Assembly: GCF_001620365.2 (NCBI RefSeq)
Contig: NZ_LQMT02000007.1
Location: 519,680-583,679 of the forward strand
DNA: 64,000 nt
Reading direction: 5' to 3'
From: Amycolatopsis keratiniphila subsp. keratiniphila
GTDB lineage: Bacteria; Actinomycetota; Actinomycetes; Mycobacteriales; Pseudonocardiaceae
In this document: positions 25,403-34,218 of the stretch, in pieces
Numbering within the stretch: position 1 is the stretch's first letter
Layout: every line of letters begins with the position of its first letter
The notes under the pieces: model-generated
The model's database searches: none
The model's input: only the letters and a program-made list of their open reading frames with translations
What the model was told of the DNA's origin: nothing
Program-made: the position numbers and the translations under genes

Positions 25403-25843
25403 CTACGCCGAACGCACGTCCCACGCGAAGGACGACGCACGACCATCGGCCTCACGTGCCGCGCTCTCGTGCCGGCGCGCGGCCGTCTCGTCGCCCATGG
25501 TCCTGGCCGTATACGCGGCCGCGCGTTCGTGATGCGCTTCGGCACGCCGGATCGCCGCGAAGGCGCGGTCGACCAGCAGCCTCCATTGTGGAGACTCACG
25601 GGGAAGGACCCTGGCCGCGGCCCTGGCTTCCGCGGCATTGGCGAGTTCGTGATACGCGAAGCCGTGGTGCGCGGCCACTTCACCGTGCAGACGCTGCGTT
25701 TTCGCGCGCTGGAACGATTCCGGCCGCGCGTTCGCTTCGAGTTCCTCCGCCAGCGCACGATGTCCCGCCGCCACTCGCCAAACGCGGTCGGCCTCATCCC
25801 TCAGCCGCCGTACCTTGAGCTCGTTCCCGAATTCGATGACCAC
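25403..25843 (-). CDS. Hypothetical helical protein divergent from the two-component system
   Basis: The 146-residue protein (GTG 25843, CAGGG upstream) is Ala/Arg/Glu-rich and predicted all-helical, with stretches such as ADRVWRVAAGHRALAEELEA and AIRRAEAHHERAAAYTARTM. It resembles coiled-coil or ferritin-like bundles but has no diagnostic motif. A longer frame to 25918 would read through the response-regulator box, so the shorter start is preferred. Confidence 0.55.
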   Translation of the reverse strand: MVIEFGNELKVRRLRDEADRVWRVAAGHRALAEELEANARPESFQRAKTQRLHGEVAAHHGFAYHELANAAEARAAARVLPRESPQWRLLVDRAFAAIRRAEAHHERAAAYTARTMGDETAARRHESAAREADGRASSFAWDVRSA

Positions 25844-25877
25844 GTATTCGACCCTGCCACGGAGAAGTACTCGTGCA

Positions 25878-25896
25878 ACTGACGACTGCCTTACGA
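25878..25896 (-). promoter_or_regulatory. Third copy of the 11-bp-period box, upstream of the response regulator
   Basis: On the minus strand TCGTAAGG, CAG, TCGTCAGT read from 25896 to 25878, each half matching TCGTCAGG at seven of eight positions with the same 11-base period. It lies between the divergent hypothetical gene and the response regulator, fitting autoregulation. Confidence 0.55.
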
Positions 25897-25950
25897 TCGA
25901 GCTGTTAAGGTCGGGCACAGCCGCGTCGGAAGTTCTTCGGTGGGAGGGAA

Positions 25951-26640
25951 ATGCCGACTGTGACCACCCGCGTCCTCCTCGTCGAAGACGACGCGATGAT
26001 CAGCGAAGCGCTGAGCCTGGCGCTCGCCGACGAAGGCTTCGACATCGACTGCGCCGCGACCGGTGAAGACGGTCTCGAACTCCTCGATCGCATCCAGGTC
26101 GACGTCGTCCTGCTCGATCTCATGCTGCCGGGCATCGACGGGCTCACCGTCTGCCGGTCGATCCGCGACCGGGGTGCCCTGCCGATCATCGTGATCACCG
26201 CCCGCGCGGACACCCAGGACGTCATCGCCGGCCTCGAAGCGGGCGCGGACGACTACGTCACCAAACCACTGGTGGCGGGCGAACTCGCGGCGCGGATCCG
26301 GGCCCTGCTGCGCCGCGCCGCGCCGCCGCGCCCGACCCGGTTCAGCGTCGGCGGGCTCGAAATCCGGCCGGACGAGGAAACCGTCCATCGCGACGGCGAA
26401 CCCGTCCACCTCACCCGCACCGAGTTCCGGCTCCTCACCGAACTCACCGCCGCGGACGGCCAGGTCGTCACCCGCGAGCAACTGCTGAAACGAGTATGGG
26501 AGCACGACTACTTCGGCGACACGAGATTGCTCGACGTCCACATCAGACGGTTGCGCCGCAAGGTCGAGCCCGACCCCGACAATCCGACCCTGGTGCTGAC
26601 CGTGCGGGGGCGCGGTTACCGGATTTCCCCGGATCTCTGA
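25951..26640 (+). CDS. OmpR-family response regulator
   Basis: The 229-residue protein has a receiver domain (VLLVEDDAMISEAL, phospho-acceptor Asp56 in VVLLDLMLPG, conserved Lys in DDYVTKPL). Its OmpR-type winged helix (about 133-228) includes LTRTEFRLLTELTAADGQVV, REQLLKRVWEHDYFGDTRLL and VRGRGYRI. The start follows GGGAGGG. It overlaps the histidine kinase by one base (TGATG). Tandem 11-bp boxes occur upstream of it and of two small genes, so it is their likely regulator. Confidence 0.95.
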   Translation: MPTVTTRVLLVEDDAMISEALSLALADEGFDIDCAATGEDGLELLDRIQVDVVLLDLMLPGIDGLTVCRSIRDRGALPIIVITARADTQDVIAGLEAGADDYVTKPLVAGELAARIRALLRRAAPPRPTRFSVGGLEIRPDEETVHRDGEPVHLTRTEFRLLTELTAADGQVVTREQLLKRVWEHDYFGDTRLLDVHIRRLRRKVEPDPDNPTLVLTVRGRGYRISPDL

Positions 26641-28010
26641 TGCTCGCGACGGTGCGGCGGCTTTCGCTCCGCTGGCGGGTGGCCGCGGCGTTCGGTGTCG
26701 GGCTGGCGCTGGTGATGACGGTACTGGGCGTCGCGACCTGGAATCTGACCACCGGCTACATGCTCGACCAGCGCGAGCAGAGCACGGCCAGGCAGTCCGA
26801 AGTCAACGTCGACCTGGTCGACAAGGCATTGGCGGAGCACGCGGACGACCTCGACGACCTGCTGACCGGGCTCGCCAGCGGCCCCGACTCCTCGATCCTG
26901 CTGTCCCGGCCGGACGGCTGGCTCACCAGCGGACGGCAGATCGATCCGGCCGCGGTTCCGGCCGCTCTACTGGACAGCGCGCGAAACGGGATCGCGGCAC
27001 GGCAACGGTTCACCGCGGACGGCATCCCCGTCCTCGCCATCGCGACCCCGGTCGGCAACGGCGGCAGCATCTACGTCGAGTTGTACCCGTTGCTCGAACT
27101 GGACCGGACCTTCCGGTACCTCAGCATCCTGCTGATCACCGGCACCGTCGTCGCCGCCCTGTTCGGGGCCGCCCTCGGCATCTGGACCGGCAAACGGGCC
27201 CTGCGCCCGCTCGCCGCGCTCCGCGGAGCCGCTTCCCGCGTCGCGCGGGGAGATCTGACGACCCGGCTCCCCCACCAGAACGACCCCGACCTCGCCCCGC
27301 TCGCCACGAGTTTCAACACCACGACGGAACAACTCGAACAGCGGGTCCGCCGGGACAAACGCTTCGCCGCCGACGTCAGCCACGAACTCCGATCACCACT
27401 CACCACGATGGTGAACGCCACCGAGGTGATGGTCCGCCGCCAGGACACCATGCACCCGACCGCCCGCAAAGCACTGGGCCTGCTGGGTTCCGAGCTGCAC
27501 CGCTTCCAGCGCATGGTCGTCGACCTGCTCGAAATCTCCCGCGCCGACCAGGAGGACGAAGGCCCGGTCGAACTGGTGGATCTCGGCGCGCTCGTGCTCA
27601 ACGTGCTCGACAGCCGCGATGGCTCCGGCGCCCGGGTCGAAATCGACGAGGAGGCCCCGCTCGTCTCCGCCGACCGCCGCCGGATCGACCGCGTCGTCGC
27701 CAATCTGCTCGACAACGCCGACCGGTACGGCGGCGGTGCCGTCGCCGTGACCGTTCGACGGCGTGACGACCGCGCGAGGATCGAGGTGGACGATGCCGGC
27801 AGTGGCGTCCCGCCCGCACTCCGGGAGCGCATCTTCGAACGGTTCGCCCGCGGGCTGCACGCCGGGCGCCGCGATCGCGAGACCGGAAGCGGACTCGGTC
27901 TGGCCATCGTCGCCGACCACGTTCACCGCCACGGTGGCACGGTCTGGGTCGAGGACCGTCCCGGCGGCGGTGCCCGCTTCGTCGTCGAACTCCCGGAGGC
28001 GACCTCGTGA
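26640..28010 (+). CDS. Sensor histidine kinase
   Basis: The 456-residue protein has a first membrane helix (about 13-36), an extracytoplasmic sensor domain of about 120 residues and a second helix (LSILLITGTVVAALFGAALGIW in outline). A HAMP region follows, then the H-box FAADVSHELRSPLTTMV, N-box VVANLLDNADRYG, G1 VDDAGSGVPP and G2 GSGLGLAIV. It autophosphorylates on the H-box His and passes phosphate to the coupled regulator. The signal is unknown. It resembles AfsQ/Cse-type systems that come with a lipoprotein, as here. Confidence 0.93.
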   Translation: MLATVRRLSLRWRVAAAFGVGLALVMTVLGVATWNLTTGYMLDQREQSTARQSEVNVDLVDKALAEHADDLDDLLTGLASGPDSSILLSRPDGWLTSGRQIDPAAVPAALLDSARNGIAARQRFTADGIPVLAIATPVGNGGSIYVELYPLLELDRTFRYLSILLITGTVVAALFGAALGIWTGKRALRPLAALRGAASRVARGDLTTRLPHQNDPDLAPLATSFNTTTEQLEQRVRRDKRFAADVSHELRSPLTTMVNATEVMVRRQDTMHPTARKALGLLGSELHRFQRMVVDLLEISRADQEDEGPVELVDLGALVLNVLDSRDGSGARVEIDEEAPLVSADRRRIDRVVANLLDNADRYGGGAVAVTVRRRDDRARIEVDDAGSGVPPALRERIFERFARGLHAGRRDRETGSGLGLAIVADHVHRHGGTVWVEDRPGGGARFVVELPEATS

Positions 28011-28216
28011 AACCGGCCTTTCTCCTCGTCGCGGCCGTGCTGTGCCTCTCCGGCTGCGGAGTGACCACACAGGACGAACCCGAACCGATCACCACGCTCG
28101 TGCCGACGGCCACCCCGACGGTCTCCAGCCGCTCGGTTCCGCCGACACCGTGCACGGCGGGGCCGGAATCGTCAGGCAGTCGTCAGGTGCAGTCCCCTCC
28201 TGCGCCGACAGAATGA
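28007..28216 (+). CDS. Short lipoprotein of the two-component operon, probably truncated
   Basis: The 69-residue product starts MKPAFLLVAAVLCLSGCG, with a lipobox LSGC at 15-18. A Thr/Pro-rich linker follows (EPITTLVPTATPTVSSR). Lipoproteins beside such kinases usually continue into a folded domain, absent here. The last ~18 residues, including SSGSRQVQ, are encoded by the regulatory box of the next gene. GTG 28007 overlaps the kinase stop (GTGA). I infer a 3' truncation. Confidence 0.6.
   Translation: MKPAFLLVAAVLCLSGCGVTTQDEPEPITTLVPTATPTVSSRSVPPTPCTAGPESSGSRQVQSPPAPTE
28169..28216 (+). promoter_or_regulatory. Response-regulator-type direct repeat and promoter of the second three-helix-bundle gene
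   Basis: TCGTCAGG at 28169-28176 and 28180-28187 (11-base period) is followed after 23 bases by GAATGA (28211-28216), the same layout as at 24413-24460. It lies within the lipoprotein frame. Confidence 0.65.
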
Positions 28217-28240
28217 AGAGTCGTCGCGAAAAGGAGGGGT

Positions 28241-28462
28241 ATGACCGTCCACGACCGCCGGGCCGACGACATCACCGACGAAGTCCGGCGATGGCTTTCC
28301 CGCGAATTCGCGGACTCTCTCCCGGAATCGGCCGTCGACGAAATCGTGCGGTCGGCGCACGCGGATCTCGACGGGCAGATCAGGCCCGACGCGATGGGCG
28401 AGATGCTGCACCGGCTGGCACGATTCCGGGTGCTCCGGACACTGAGCGCCCGCGGGCTCTGA
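28241..28462 (+). CDS. Three-helix-bundle dimerisation-domain protein (paralogue 2)
   Basis: The 73-residue protein (MTVHDRRADDITDEVRRWL..) has the same helix pattern as the 24.5 kb gene: LSREFADSLPESAVDEIVRSAH, DLDGQIRPDAMGEMLHRLAR. AAAAGGAGGG precedes the ATG. Having two copies, each behind the same promoter box, suggests duplication together with the regulatory DNA. It is convergent with the SulP gene. Confidence 0.75.
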   Translation: MTVHDRRADDITDEVRRWLSREFADSLPESAVDEIVRSAHADLDGQIRPDAMGEMLHRLARFRVLRTLSARGL

Positions 28463-28495
28463 TCGCGTCGCCCGCTCACGCTTCGTCCGCGAGAG

Positions 28496-29983
28496 TCAGT
28501 GGCTGCCGGCGAGTTCGCCGGAGAGCTTCCCGTGCATACGCGCGCTGTGCTTGTTCAGCCCGATGATCTCGACGGTCTTGCCGCGCGAGGCGTACTTGGT
28601 GGTGATGGCGTCGAGGGCCGCGACGGTGGAGGCGTCCCAGATGTGGGCGCCGGTGAGATCGATGACGACCTTCTCCGGGTCGTTCGCGTAGTCGAACTGC
28701 TCGACGAGGTCGTTGCTGGAGGCGAAGAACAGCTCCCCGGTGACGGCGTAGACGACCTGGGTGCCGTCCGGATCCACCACGGCGGTGACCTCGACCAGCC
28801 GCGCGACCCGGCGGGCGAAGATCACCATCGCGGTGATCGAACCGACGACAACGCCGATGGCGAGGTTGTCGGTGGCCACCACGACGCCCACGGTGACGAC
28901 CATGACCACGACCTCCCCCACCGGCATCCGCTTGAGCGTGGCGGGAGCGACGCTGTGCCAGTCGAACGTGCTGAAGGCCACGAGCACCATGACCGCCACC
29001 AGCGCGGCCATCGGGATCTGCGAGACCAGCGGGCCGAAGGCGATACACAGCACCATCAGGAAAGCTCCGGCCAGGAACGTCGAAAGCCGGGTCCGGGCGC
29101 CGGCGGTCTTGACGTTGATCATGGTCTGGCCGATCATCGCGCAGCCGCCCATGCCACCGAAGAAGCCCGTGACGATGTTGGCGATGCCCTGTCCGATCGC
29201 CTCACGTGTCTTGTTGGAGCGCGTGTCGGTGATGTCGTCGACCAATTTCGCGGTCATCAGCGATTCCATGAGCCCGACCAGGGCGAACGCGAGCGCGTAG
29301 GGGGCGATCAGCGCGAGCGTGTCGAAGGTGAACGGGACGCCGGGGACACCTGGCACCGGCAGCGACGACGGCAGAGCGCCCTTGTCCCCCACCGCCGGGA
29401 CCGCGATCCCGGCGGCGATCGTCAGCGCGGTCAGGGCCACAATGGACACCAGCGGTGCGGGGATCGCCTTGGTCAGCTTCGGGAACAGCACCATGAGCAC
29501 GAGCCCACCCGCGAACAGCGGGTAGACCGGCCACGGAACGTCGATCAGCTCCGGGACCTGCGCCAGGAAGATCAGGATCGCCAGCGCGTTGACGAACCCG
29601 ACCATGACACTGCGCGGCACGAACCGCATCAGCTTGGCGACGCCGAGGGAGCCGAGCACGATCTGGAACAGGCCACCCAGGATCACGGTGGCGATCAGGT
29701 GGTCCAGCCCGTACTCACGGACCAGCGGCGCGACCACGAGCGCGATCGCGCCGGTCGCCGCGGAGATCATCGCCGACCGGCCGCCCACGATCGAGATCAC
29801 CACGGCCATGGTGAAGGAGGCGAACAGCCCGACGCTCGGGTCGACCCCGGCGATGATGGAGAAGGAGATCGCTTCCGGGATCAGCGCGAGCGCGACCACC
29901 AGGCCGGCGAGGATCTCGGTGCGGGCGACCTTGGGCGACAACCACGTGGGACGTGTGCGCAGGCGTATGGACACCTGGGACAC
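28496..29983 (-). CDS. SulP-family inorganic anion transporter with STAS domain
   Basis: The roughly 495-residue protein has ten or more membrane segments. SulP signatures include [32 protein letters not shown] in outline, [16 protein letters not shown], and [26 protein letters not shown]-terminal STAS domain follows ([18 protein letters not shown]). These transport sulfate, bicarbonate or similar anions. The start is uncertain: GTG 29983 or 29974, neither with a good ribosome site; the frame stays open to 30229 but upstream residues are atypical. Confidence 0.88.
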   Translation of the reverse strand: MSQVSIRLRTRPTWLSPKVARTEILAGLVVALALIPEAISFSIIAGVDPSVGLFASFTMAVVISIVGGRSAMISAATGAIALVVAPLVREYGLDHLIATVILGGLFQIVLGSLGVAKLMRFVPRSVMVGFVNALAILIFLAQVPELIDVPWPVYPLFAGGLVLMVLFPKLTKAIPAPLVSIVALTALTIAAGIAVPAVGDKGALPSSLPVPGVPGVPFTFDTLALIAPYALAFALVGLMESLMTAKLVDDITDTRSNKTREAIGQGIANIVTGFFGGMGGCAMIGQTMINVKTAGARTRLSTFLAGAFLMVLCIAFGPLVSQIPMAALVAVMVLVAFSTFDWHSVAPATLKRMPVGEVVVMVVTVGVVVATDNLAIGVVVGSITAMVIFARRVARLVEVTAVVDPDGTQVVYAVTGELFFASSNDLVEQFDYANDPEKVVIDLTGAHIWDASTVAALDAITTKYASRGKTVEIIGLNKHSARMHGKLSGELAGSH

Positions 29984-30288
29984 CGGACTCGGCACAGACG
30001 GACGACCTGACTTTCTCGGGCGCCACGGACGGCGCGGAACTCCCACGGTAGAGGGCAGATCACCGGTCCACGCGGACCCCGTCGCCGCAATGAGGCCGAG
30101 ATCACCACAACAGTCCCGTGTCGTGCCGCCGGTCAGGATTCCCGCTCGATCTCTTCGAGCAAGGAGGGAACTTGCGCACAGTGATCGAGTCTCCCTCGCC
30201 GCCGCCGAAGTGTTTGCGCTGGAGCGCAAACACGTTGTCCCGCCGGGAGGCGATCTGCGACCTTGCAGCCCTCGGCGAAGGAGGTCAA
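29984..30288. promoter_or_regulatory. Divergent intergenic region with an almost perfect 24-bp palindrome
   Basis: No gene is seen in these 305 bases. At 30210-30233 the arms GTGTTTGCGCT and AGCGCAAACAC are separated by GG, about 56 bases before the type VII gene's GTG. Its symmetry suggests a dimeric repressor site rather than a terminator, since no gene ends here. Confidence 0.55.
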
Positions 30289-31443
30289 GTGGGATTCAAG
30301 GTCGATCCGGAGGCGTTGGACAAATGCTCGAAGCTGTTCGACCGCTACGGCGAACACGCCGGTGAAATCAGCAGCTTCGTCACCAGCGAAACGTCCATGT
30401 CCATCCACGAAGAAGGACTCATTTCAATCCTGCTGGGCGGGCACAGCAGCGCCGTCGACGGGATGGACCAGCGCACCGAGGCGATGCAGGAAACCGGGGC
30501 CGAATCCGCCCGCACTCTGACGCAGGTCGCGGAGAACTACCGGTTCCGGGATGGCGAAGGGGCGGCGGAACTCGACGCCGGCTACAAGGGCGGTTCACCC
30601 GCGCCACTCACCGACAACTCGTCGTCCGTGTCGGACAGCGTCAACAACTTCGAGGACCGGGCCGATCCCCTGTCCGCACTGGACGCCGACCTCGGCAAGA
30701 GCGTCAAACCCGACGGGTTCGACATCGAGGTCTGCGACTGGATCGACACGAAGGCGCGGGAAGTCACCGACAAGGTCAGCCCGGCCTACTGGGCACGTCA
30801 GTGGCTTACGCAGGTTGTGGGCGGCTGGGCCCATTGGTTGGGCGCCACCGAATGGGACAAGGACAAGGATCCCTTCGACTGGGTCCTCGAGGCCTTCGGC
30901 GGCGAATGGAAGCAGTGGGGCAGGTGCGCGCTGGTCTGGGACGCCTGTGCCGAAGCGACCGAACGGATGGCCACCAACATCAAGTACGTCCCGGAAGCGC
31001 TGTCCCACACCTGGGAGGGCAACGCGGCCGACGCCGCGATGGAGTACTTCCAGAAGCTCCACTCGGCCACCAAGACCGAGTCGGAAGCGTTCACCGCCGT
31101 CTCCGCGCTGTACAAATGGCAGACCGAGAGCATCTACAACGCCATTCAGCTGTTGAACGACCTGATCAATTTCGCGCTCGATCTCTTGGCGGACGTGCTC
31201 ATCGCGGCGGGGATCGGGCTGGTGACGGGCGGTATCGGGCTGGCCGTCGCCGCGCCGACGATCGCCCTCATCCTGACGACCGTGAGCGCCATCTCGTCCG
31301 CGCTGACGTCGACCCTCAACGCCGCCCGCGGGTTCCAGCACATTCTCGAATTCTTCGACGTGCCCGACATGCCGGAGTGCGAACTGGACAACCTCGGCAA
31401 GAAGGGCGACCTCGGCTATCCGGGACCGGAGAAGCGATCATGA
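30289..31443 (+). CDS. Type VII secretion-associated protein with WXG-like and hydrophobic segments
   Basis: The 384-residue protein starts at GTG 30289 behind GGAGG ([22 protein letters not shown]). The helical N-terminus is WXG-like. A second helix-turn-helix unit contains [22 protein letters not shown], the W-x-G turn. A long hydrophobic stretch (about 300-345, [17 protein letters not shown] and onward) could insert in membranes, as in T7SS effectors or LXG-like proteins. No catalytic domain is evident. It is coupled to the next gene by ATGA. Confidence 0.65.
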   Translation: MGFKVDPEALDKCSKLFDRYGEHAGEISSFVTSETSMSIHEEGLISILLGGHSSAVDGMDQRTEAMQETGAESARTLTQVAENYRFRDGEGAAELDAGYKGGSPAPLTDNSSSVSDSVNNFEDRADPLSALDADLGKSVKPDGFDIEVCDWIDTKAREVTDKVSPAYWARQWLTQVVGGWAHWLGATEWDKDKDPFDWVLEAFGGEWKQWGRCALVWDACAEATERMATNIKYVPEALSHTWEGNAADAAMEYFQKLHSATKTESEAFTAVSALYKWQTESIYNAIQLLNDLINFALDLLADVLIAAGIGLVTGGIGLAVAAPTIALILTTVSAISSALTSTLNAARGFQHILEFFDVPDMPECELDNLGKKGDLGYPGPEKRS

Positions 31444-31877
31444 ACCTCGATCTTCCGATCGACCTGGACAAGGTGCACCGGCTCCGTGAAGGCATGATGC
31501 GAAAGCTCGCCACCGGTCAGGACCCCGTGTTGGCGGAGATGGCTCGCGAAGTCCTCGCCGGCCGGATCACCTTGCGCGACGCCGCGTTCGGCGCCTATCG
31601 CGAACAGGTCACCGTACTCGCCGAAAAGGCGGCCGCCTCGCTGCGTCAGGTCAGCAAGGAGGACCTCGAACGGGCCATGGAGGAGCACACCCTCGACGAC
31701 GCGATCGAGCAACTCGGCGCCATGCCGGATCCGGAACCCGACGACGAGTCACCCGCACCCCCTGCCCGGCGGCCGGAGCCGGAAGAGGACGACGAATCCA
31801 TTCTCCTCGCACCGCCGACGGCCGATCGCCCGTCGGACCGTCCCCAGCGTGAACGGTGGAAGCGACGCTGGGGCTAG
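31440..31877 (+). CDS. Acidic partner of the type VII-associated protein
   Basis: The 145-residue protein is helical for about 95 residues (DLDKVHRLREGMMRKLATG, ITLRDAAFGAYREQVTVLA). It then has a Pro/Glu/Asp-rich disordered tail ending RWKRRWG. Start ATG overlaps the upstream stop. The TAG stop (31875-31877) lies in the left CTAG target duplication of a MITE, so the natural C-terminus may once have differed. It could be a chaperone or co-secreted partner; function is unknown. Confidence 0.65.
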   Translation: MNLDLPIDLDKVHRLREGMMRKLATGQDPVLAEMAREVLAGRITLRDAAFGAYREQVTVLAEKAAASLRQVSKEDLERAMEEHTLDDAIEQLGAMPDPEPDDESPAPPARRPEPEEDDESILLAPPTADRPSDRPQRERWKRRWG

Positions 31878-32041
31878 GCCGTGTCCTGTAAGGCTGTTCG
31901 ATGGGCTTCGTGATCCAGGTGGCTCCTGACGGTGCGGGCGGATCGGCCTCGTACCGGGTCGTACTCGGCCGCATCCGCCCGTGCCGCCAGGGACCGCCTG
32001 GGCGCGAAGACCGCGAACAAGACTTGCAGGACACGGCCTAG
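31874..32041. mobile_element. 160-bp MITE-like element with 15-bp inverted ends and CTAG target duplication
   Basis: Ends GCCGTGTCCTGTAAG (31878-31892) and CTTGCAGGACACGGC (32023-32037) match inverted except one base. CTAG flanks both sides (31874-31877, 32038-32041), matching the YTAR duplications of IS5-type elements. The interior has no credible transposase, so it is non-autonomous. It separates the type VII pair from the oxidoreductase, and each neighbour's TAG stop codon lies in a CTAG copy. Confidence 0.8.
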
Positions 32042-33411
32042 CGCCTTGGCGAACCCGGTTGTGCTCGAGCGCTCCGGCGCTGACCTCGCAGTGCGTTGCG
32101 CCGGCTCCCGTTCACGAAGTCGTTGAAGCGGTCGACGGCCCAGATCGTGCGCAGCCCCAACGGACCCATCATCATCGGGCGCGGGAACCCGGCCTTCTTC
32201 ACCCACAGCGCAGCGAGATCCTCGTGCGGCTCACCGTCGACGATCAGATCGGCGATGAGCGAGCCGACATAGGGCGCCTGGGCAAGACCGTGGCCGTTGC
32301 AGGCGATCGAGTAGTAGGTGCTCTCGTCGAGCTGCCCGGCGATGGGTAGCCACGACGAGGTGATCGCGATCCATCCTCCCCACGCGCGATCGAGCGCGAC
32401 GTCGGACAGGGCCGGGAACCGTCTCGCGAACGCCTGGGCGAGTTCCTCGACGAGCGCCGGATCCGGTTTCTTCGCCGGGAGCGGATAGGTCCTGCCGCGT
32501 TCGAGCCGCCGGACACCGAAGACGATGGTGTCGCGGGGCGTCAGGCGGTAGTTCTCCATGATGTTGTGCTGGGTGACCAGTCCCGAGCGGCTGGTCCAGC
32601 CCAGGGCCGCCAGCCGGGCGGGGTCGATGGGCTCGGTCTCCACCTCGATGACCCAGATGGGCACGGAAAGCCGGGGCGGGGTGATGTCCCACTCCCCCGC
32701 GTACGCGTTCGTCGCGAGAACCACCTTGTTCGCCCGCACTTCACCCCCGAAGGTGGTGATGACCGCCTGGCCGCGGTCGCGTGCGACGCCGGTGACCTTG
32801 GTCCGCTCGAAGACTTGCGCGGGTGTGCCGAGCAGTGTCCGGCGTACCCCTGCGGTGAACAGACCGGGATTCATGATCCCGCCGACGTTTTCCCGCATCC
32901 CGCCGACGAAACCGTGCGGGATCCCGAGGCTTTCGGTAGTGCCCAGTTCCACGTCGCCCCCGGCCCGTCGCAGGAGCTTCGCGACCCGGCGCACCCGGCC
33001 CAGCTGCCCACGGGACACCGCCGCGAAGACGTTGCCGGTCCGTTCATAACCGCAGTCGATGTCGTGTTTCCCGATGAGGTCCTCGACGTGGTGCGCGGCA
33101 TGCTCGGCAAGGCGGATCATGCCGGGCATCTTCTTGCGGTAGAACAGATTCAGGAGCTGGAGGTCGCCTCCCGGAGCGCCGGCCAGCTGGCCGGCGTTGC
33201 GCGAACTGGCGCCGTGCCCTCAGAACTCGGCCTCCAGCAGCACCACCTCCCGGCCGCGTTCGGCCAGCCGCAGCGCCGTCGACATGCCGCCGAGGCCGCC
33301 GCCGACCACCGCGACATCGCAAGTGAGGTCGCCGGAAAGGGAAGGCCGGACATCCGCGGGCGGATCGACCCAGCCGCTGAAGGTGTCGTATTCGACGTCG
33401 TCGGTCTTCAT
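32038..33411 (-). pseudogene. DAO-family FAD-dependent oxidoreductase interrupted by an in-frame TGA
   Basis: The frame encodes an N-terminal FAD motif (CDVAVVGGGLGGMSTALRLAERG) to VVLLEAEF. After a TGA at 33220-33222 it continues in the same frame with GHGASSRNAGQLAG and a full DAO domain (ALDRAWGGWIAITSSWLPIAG, YYSIACNGHGLAQAP). Homologues of the PuuB/glycine-oxidase type oxidise gamma-glutamylated or simple amines. Everything but that codon appears intact (457 codons plus the final stop), so it is a recent nonsense mutation, a sequencing error or, improbably, readthrough. Its final stop lies in the MITE's CTAG duplication, so the C-terminal tail may be altered. Start ATG overlaps the upstream membrane gene. 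Confidence 0.8.
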
Positions 33412-34109
33412 CGCCCGCCTCCGGACAGCACCGCGGCGCCCGGATCCCTTTCGTATCCTGCCGCCACGTTGTATTCATGCAGAGCGCGATAGGCGAAGTA
33501 GTACACGAACATCTGGAATCCCCAGGTGGCCAGTGCCGCACTGTAGAAAAGCGTCCGGTGCGCGTCGTCGCCGGGGATCGGGAAGAAGTCGTAGGTGATC
33601 GCGATGACGGATCCCGCGATGGTGACCAGCGCCGCGCCGACGGCCTGCACCGTGGCGCCGATGCGCCAGAGCCGCCAGGAGAAGTAGGCGAGGAAAGCCG
33701 TCGTGAGCACGTTGACCACGACGAAGAACGTCGCCGGACCGACGTGCAGCTGATCGGCGCGGAACTGCTGGAGGTACAGCCCGGCGACGGCGGCGAGGGC
33801 GAACACTCCGACATCGACCGCGACGGACGGCTTGTACCGATGCGTCACGCGCATCAGCCCCATGACCAGGATGAGGGTGATGCCGACCGAGCGCGAGAAG
33901 GCGTCGAAGAAATACGCGATGTTGTACAGAGGACTTCCTTCGTCTCCGCCGAGAAGTGCCCAGAGGAGAAAATTCGAGCCCGACGTCGCGACGATCATCC
34001 ATTCCAAGCCGAGAAGATAATTCTTGTAGTGCCGGATGAACTTCCATCCGAAACAGAAGCCGGCGAAGATCATCCAGAGATCGGCCAGCATGAAGAGCAG
34101 ATCCTTCAT
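33408..34109 (-). CDS. Polytopic membrane protein of the amine island
   Basis: The 233-residue protein has six or seven hydrophobic segments, beginning MKDLLFMLADLWMIFAGFCF. It includes LEWMIVATSGSNFLLWALLG, VGITLILVMGLMRVTHRYKP and GFQMFVYYFAYRALHEYN, and ends in a short cytoplasmic tail. I recognise no transporter signature. Its stop overlaps the oxidoreductase ATG, and it is divergent from the TetR gene with operator-like sites between, so it probably belongs to the same regulon. Uptake or sensing of the substrate is possible. Confidence 0.65.
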   Translation of the reverse strand: MKDLLFMLADLWMIFAGFCFGWKFIRHYKNYLLGLEWMIVATSGSNFLLWALLGGDEGSPLYNIAYFFDAFSRSVGITLILVMGLMRVTHRYKPSVAVDVGVFALAAVAGLYLQQFRADQLHVGPATFFVVVNVLTTAFLAYFSWRLWRIGATVQAVGAALVTIAGSVIAITYDFFPIPGDDAHRTLFYSAALATWGFQMFVYYFAYRALHEYNVAAGYERDPGAAVLSGGGR

Positions 34110-34218
34110 GTCCTTGATTCCTTCGAGTCTTGCCTTCGCCTCTGCGTCGAAGGCGGTGAGTACGGATATCGAGCCGACTTGTGATCCGGCTCATAGGCTA
34201 CGCCAGAGTTAGCCATCC

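Noticed and set aside
28499..30010. 503-codon plus-strand frame opposite the SulP gene
   Set aside because: Its Asp/His/Arg-rich composition with no recognisable fold is a shadow of the transporter gene on the other strand.
31878..32206. Possible transposase fragment within the MITE interior and adjacent sequence
   Set aside because: None of the six frames in the 160-bp interior shows DDE-type motifs; the minus frame there is an extension through the oxidoreductase end.
33220..33222. TGA read as selenocysteine in the oxidoreductase
   Set aside because: No selenocysteine insertion hairpin was evident, and the family has no selenoprotein members known to me at this position; a nonsense mutation or sequencing error is simpler.
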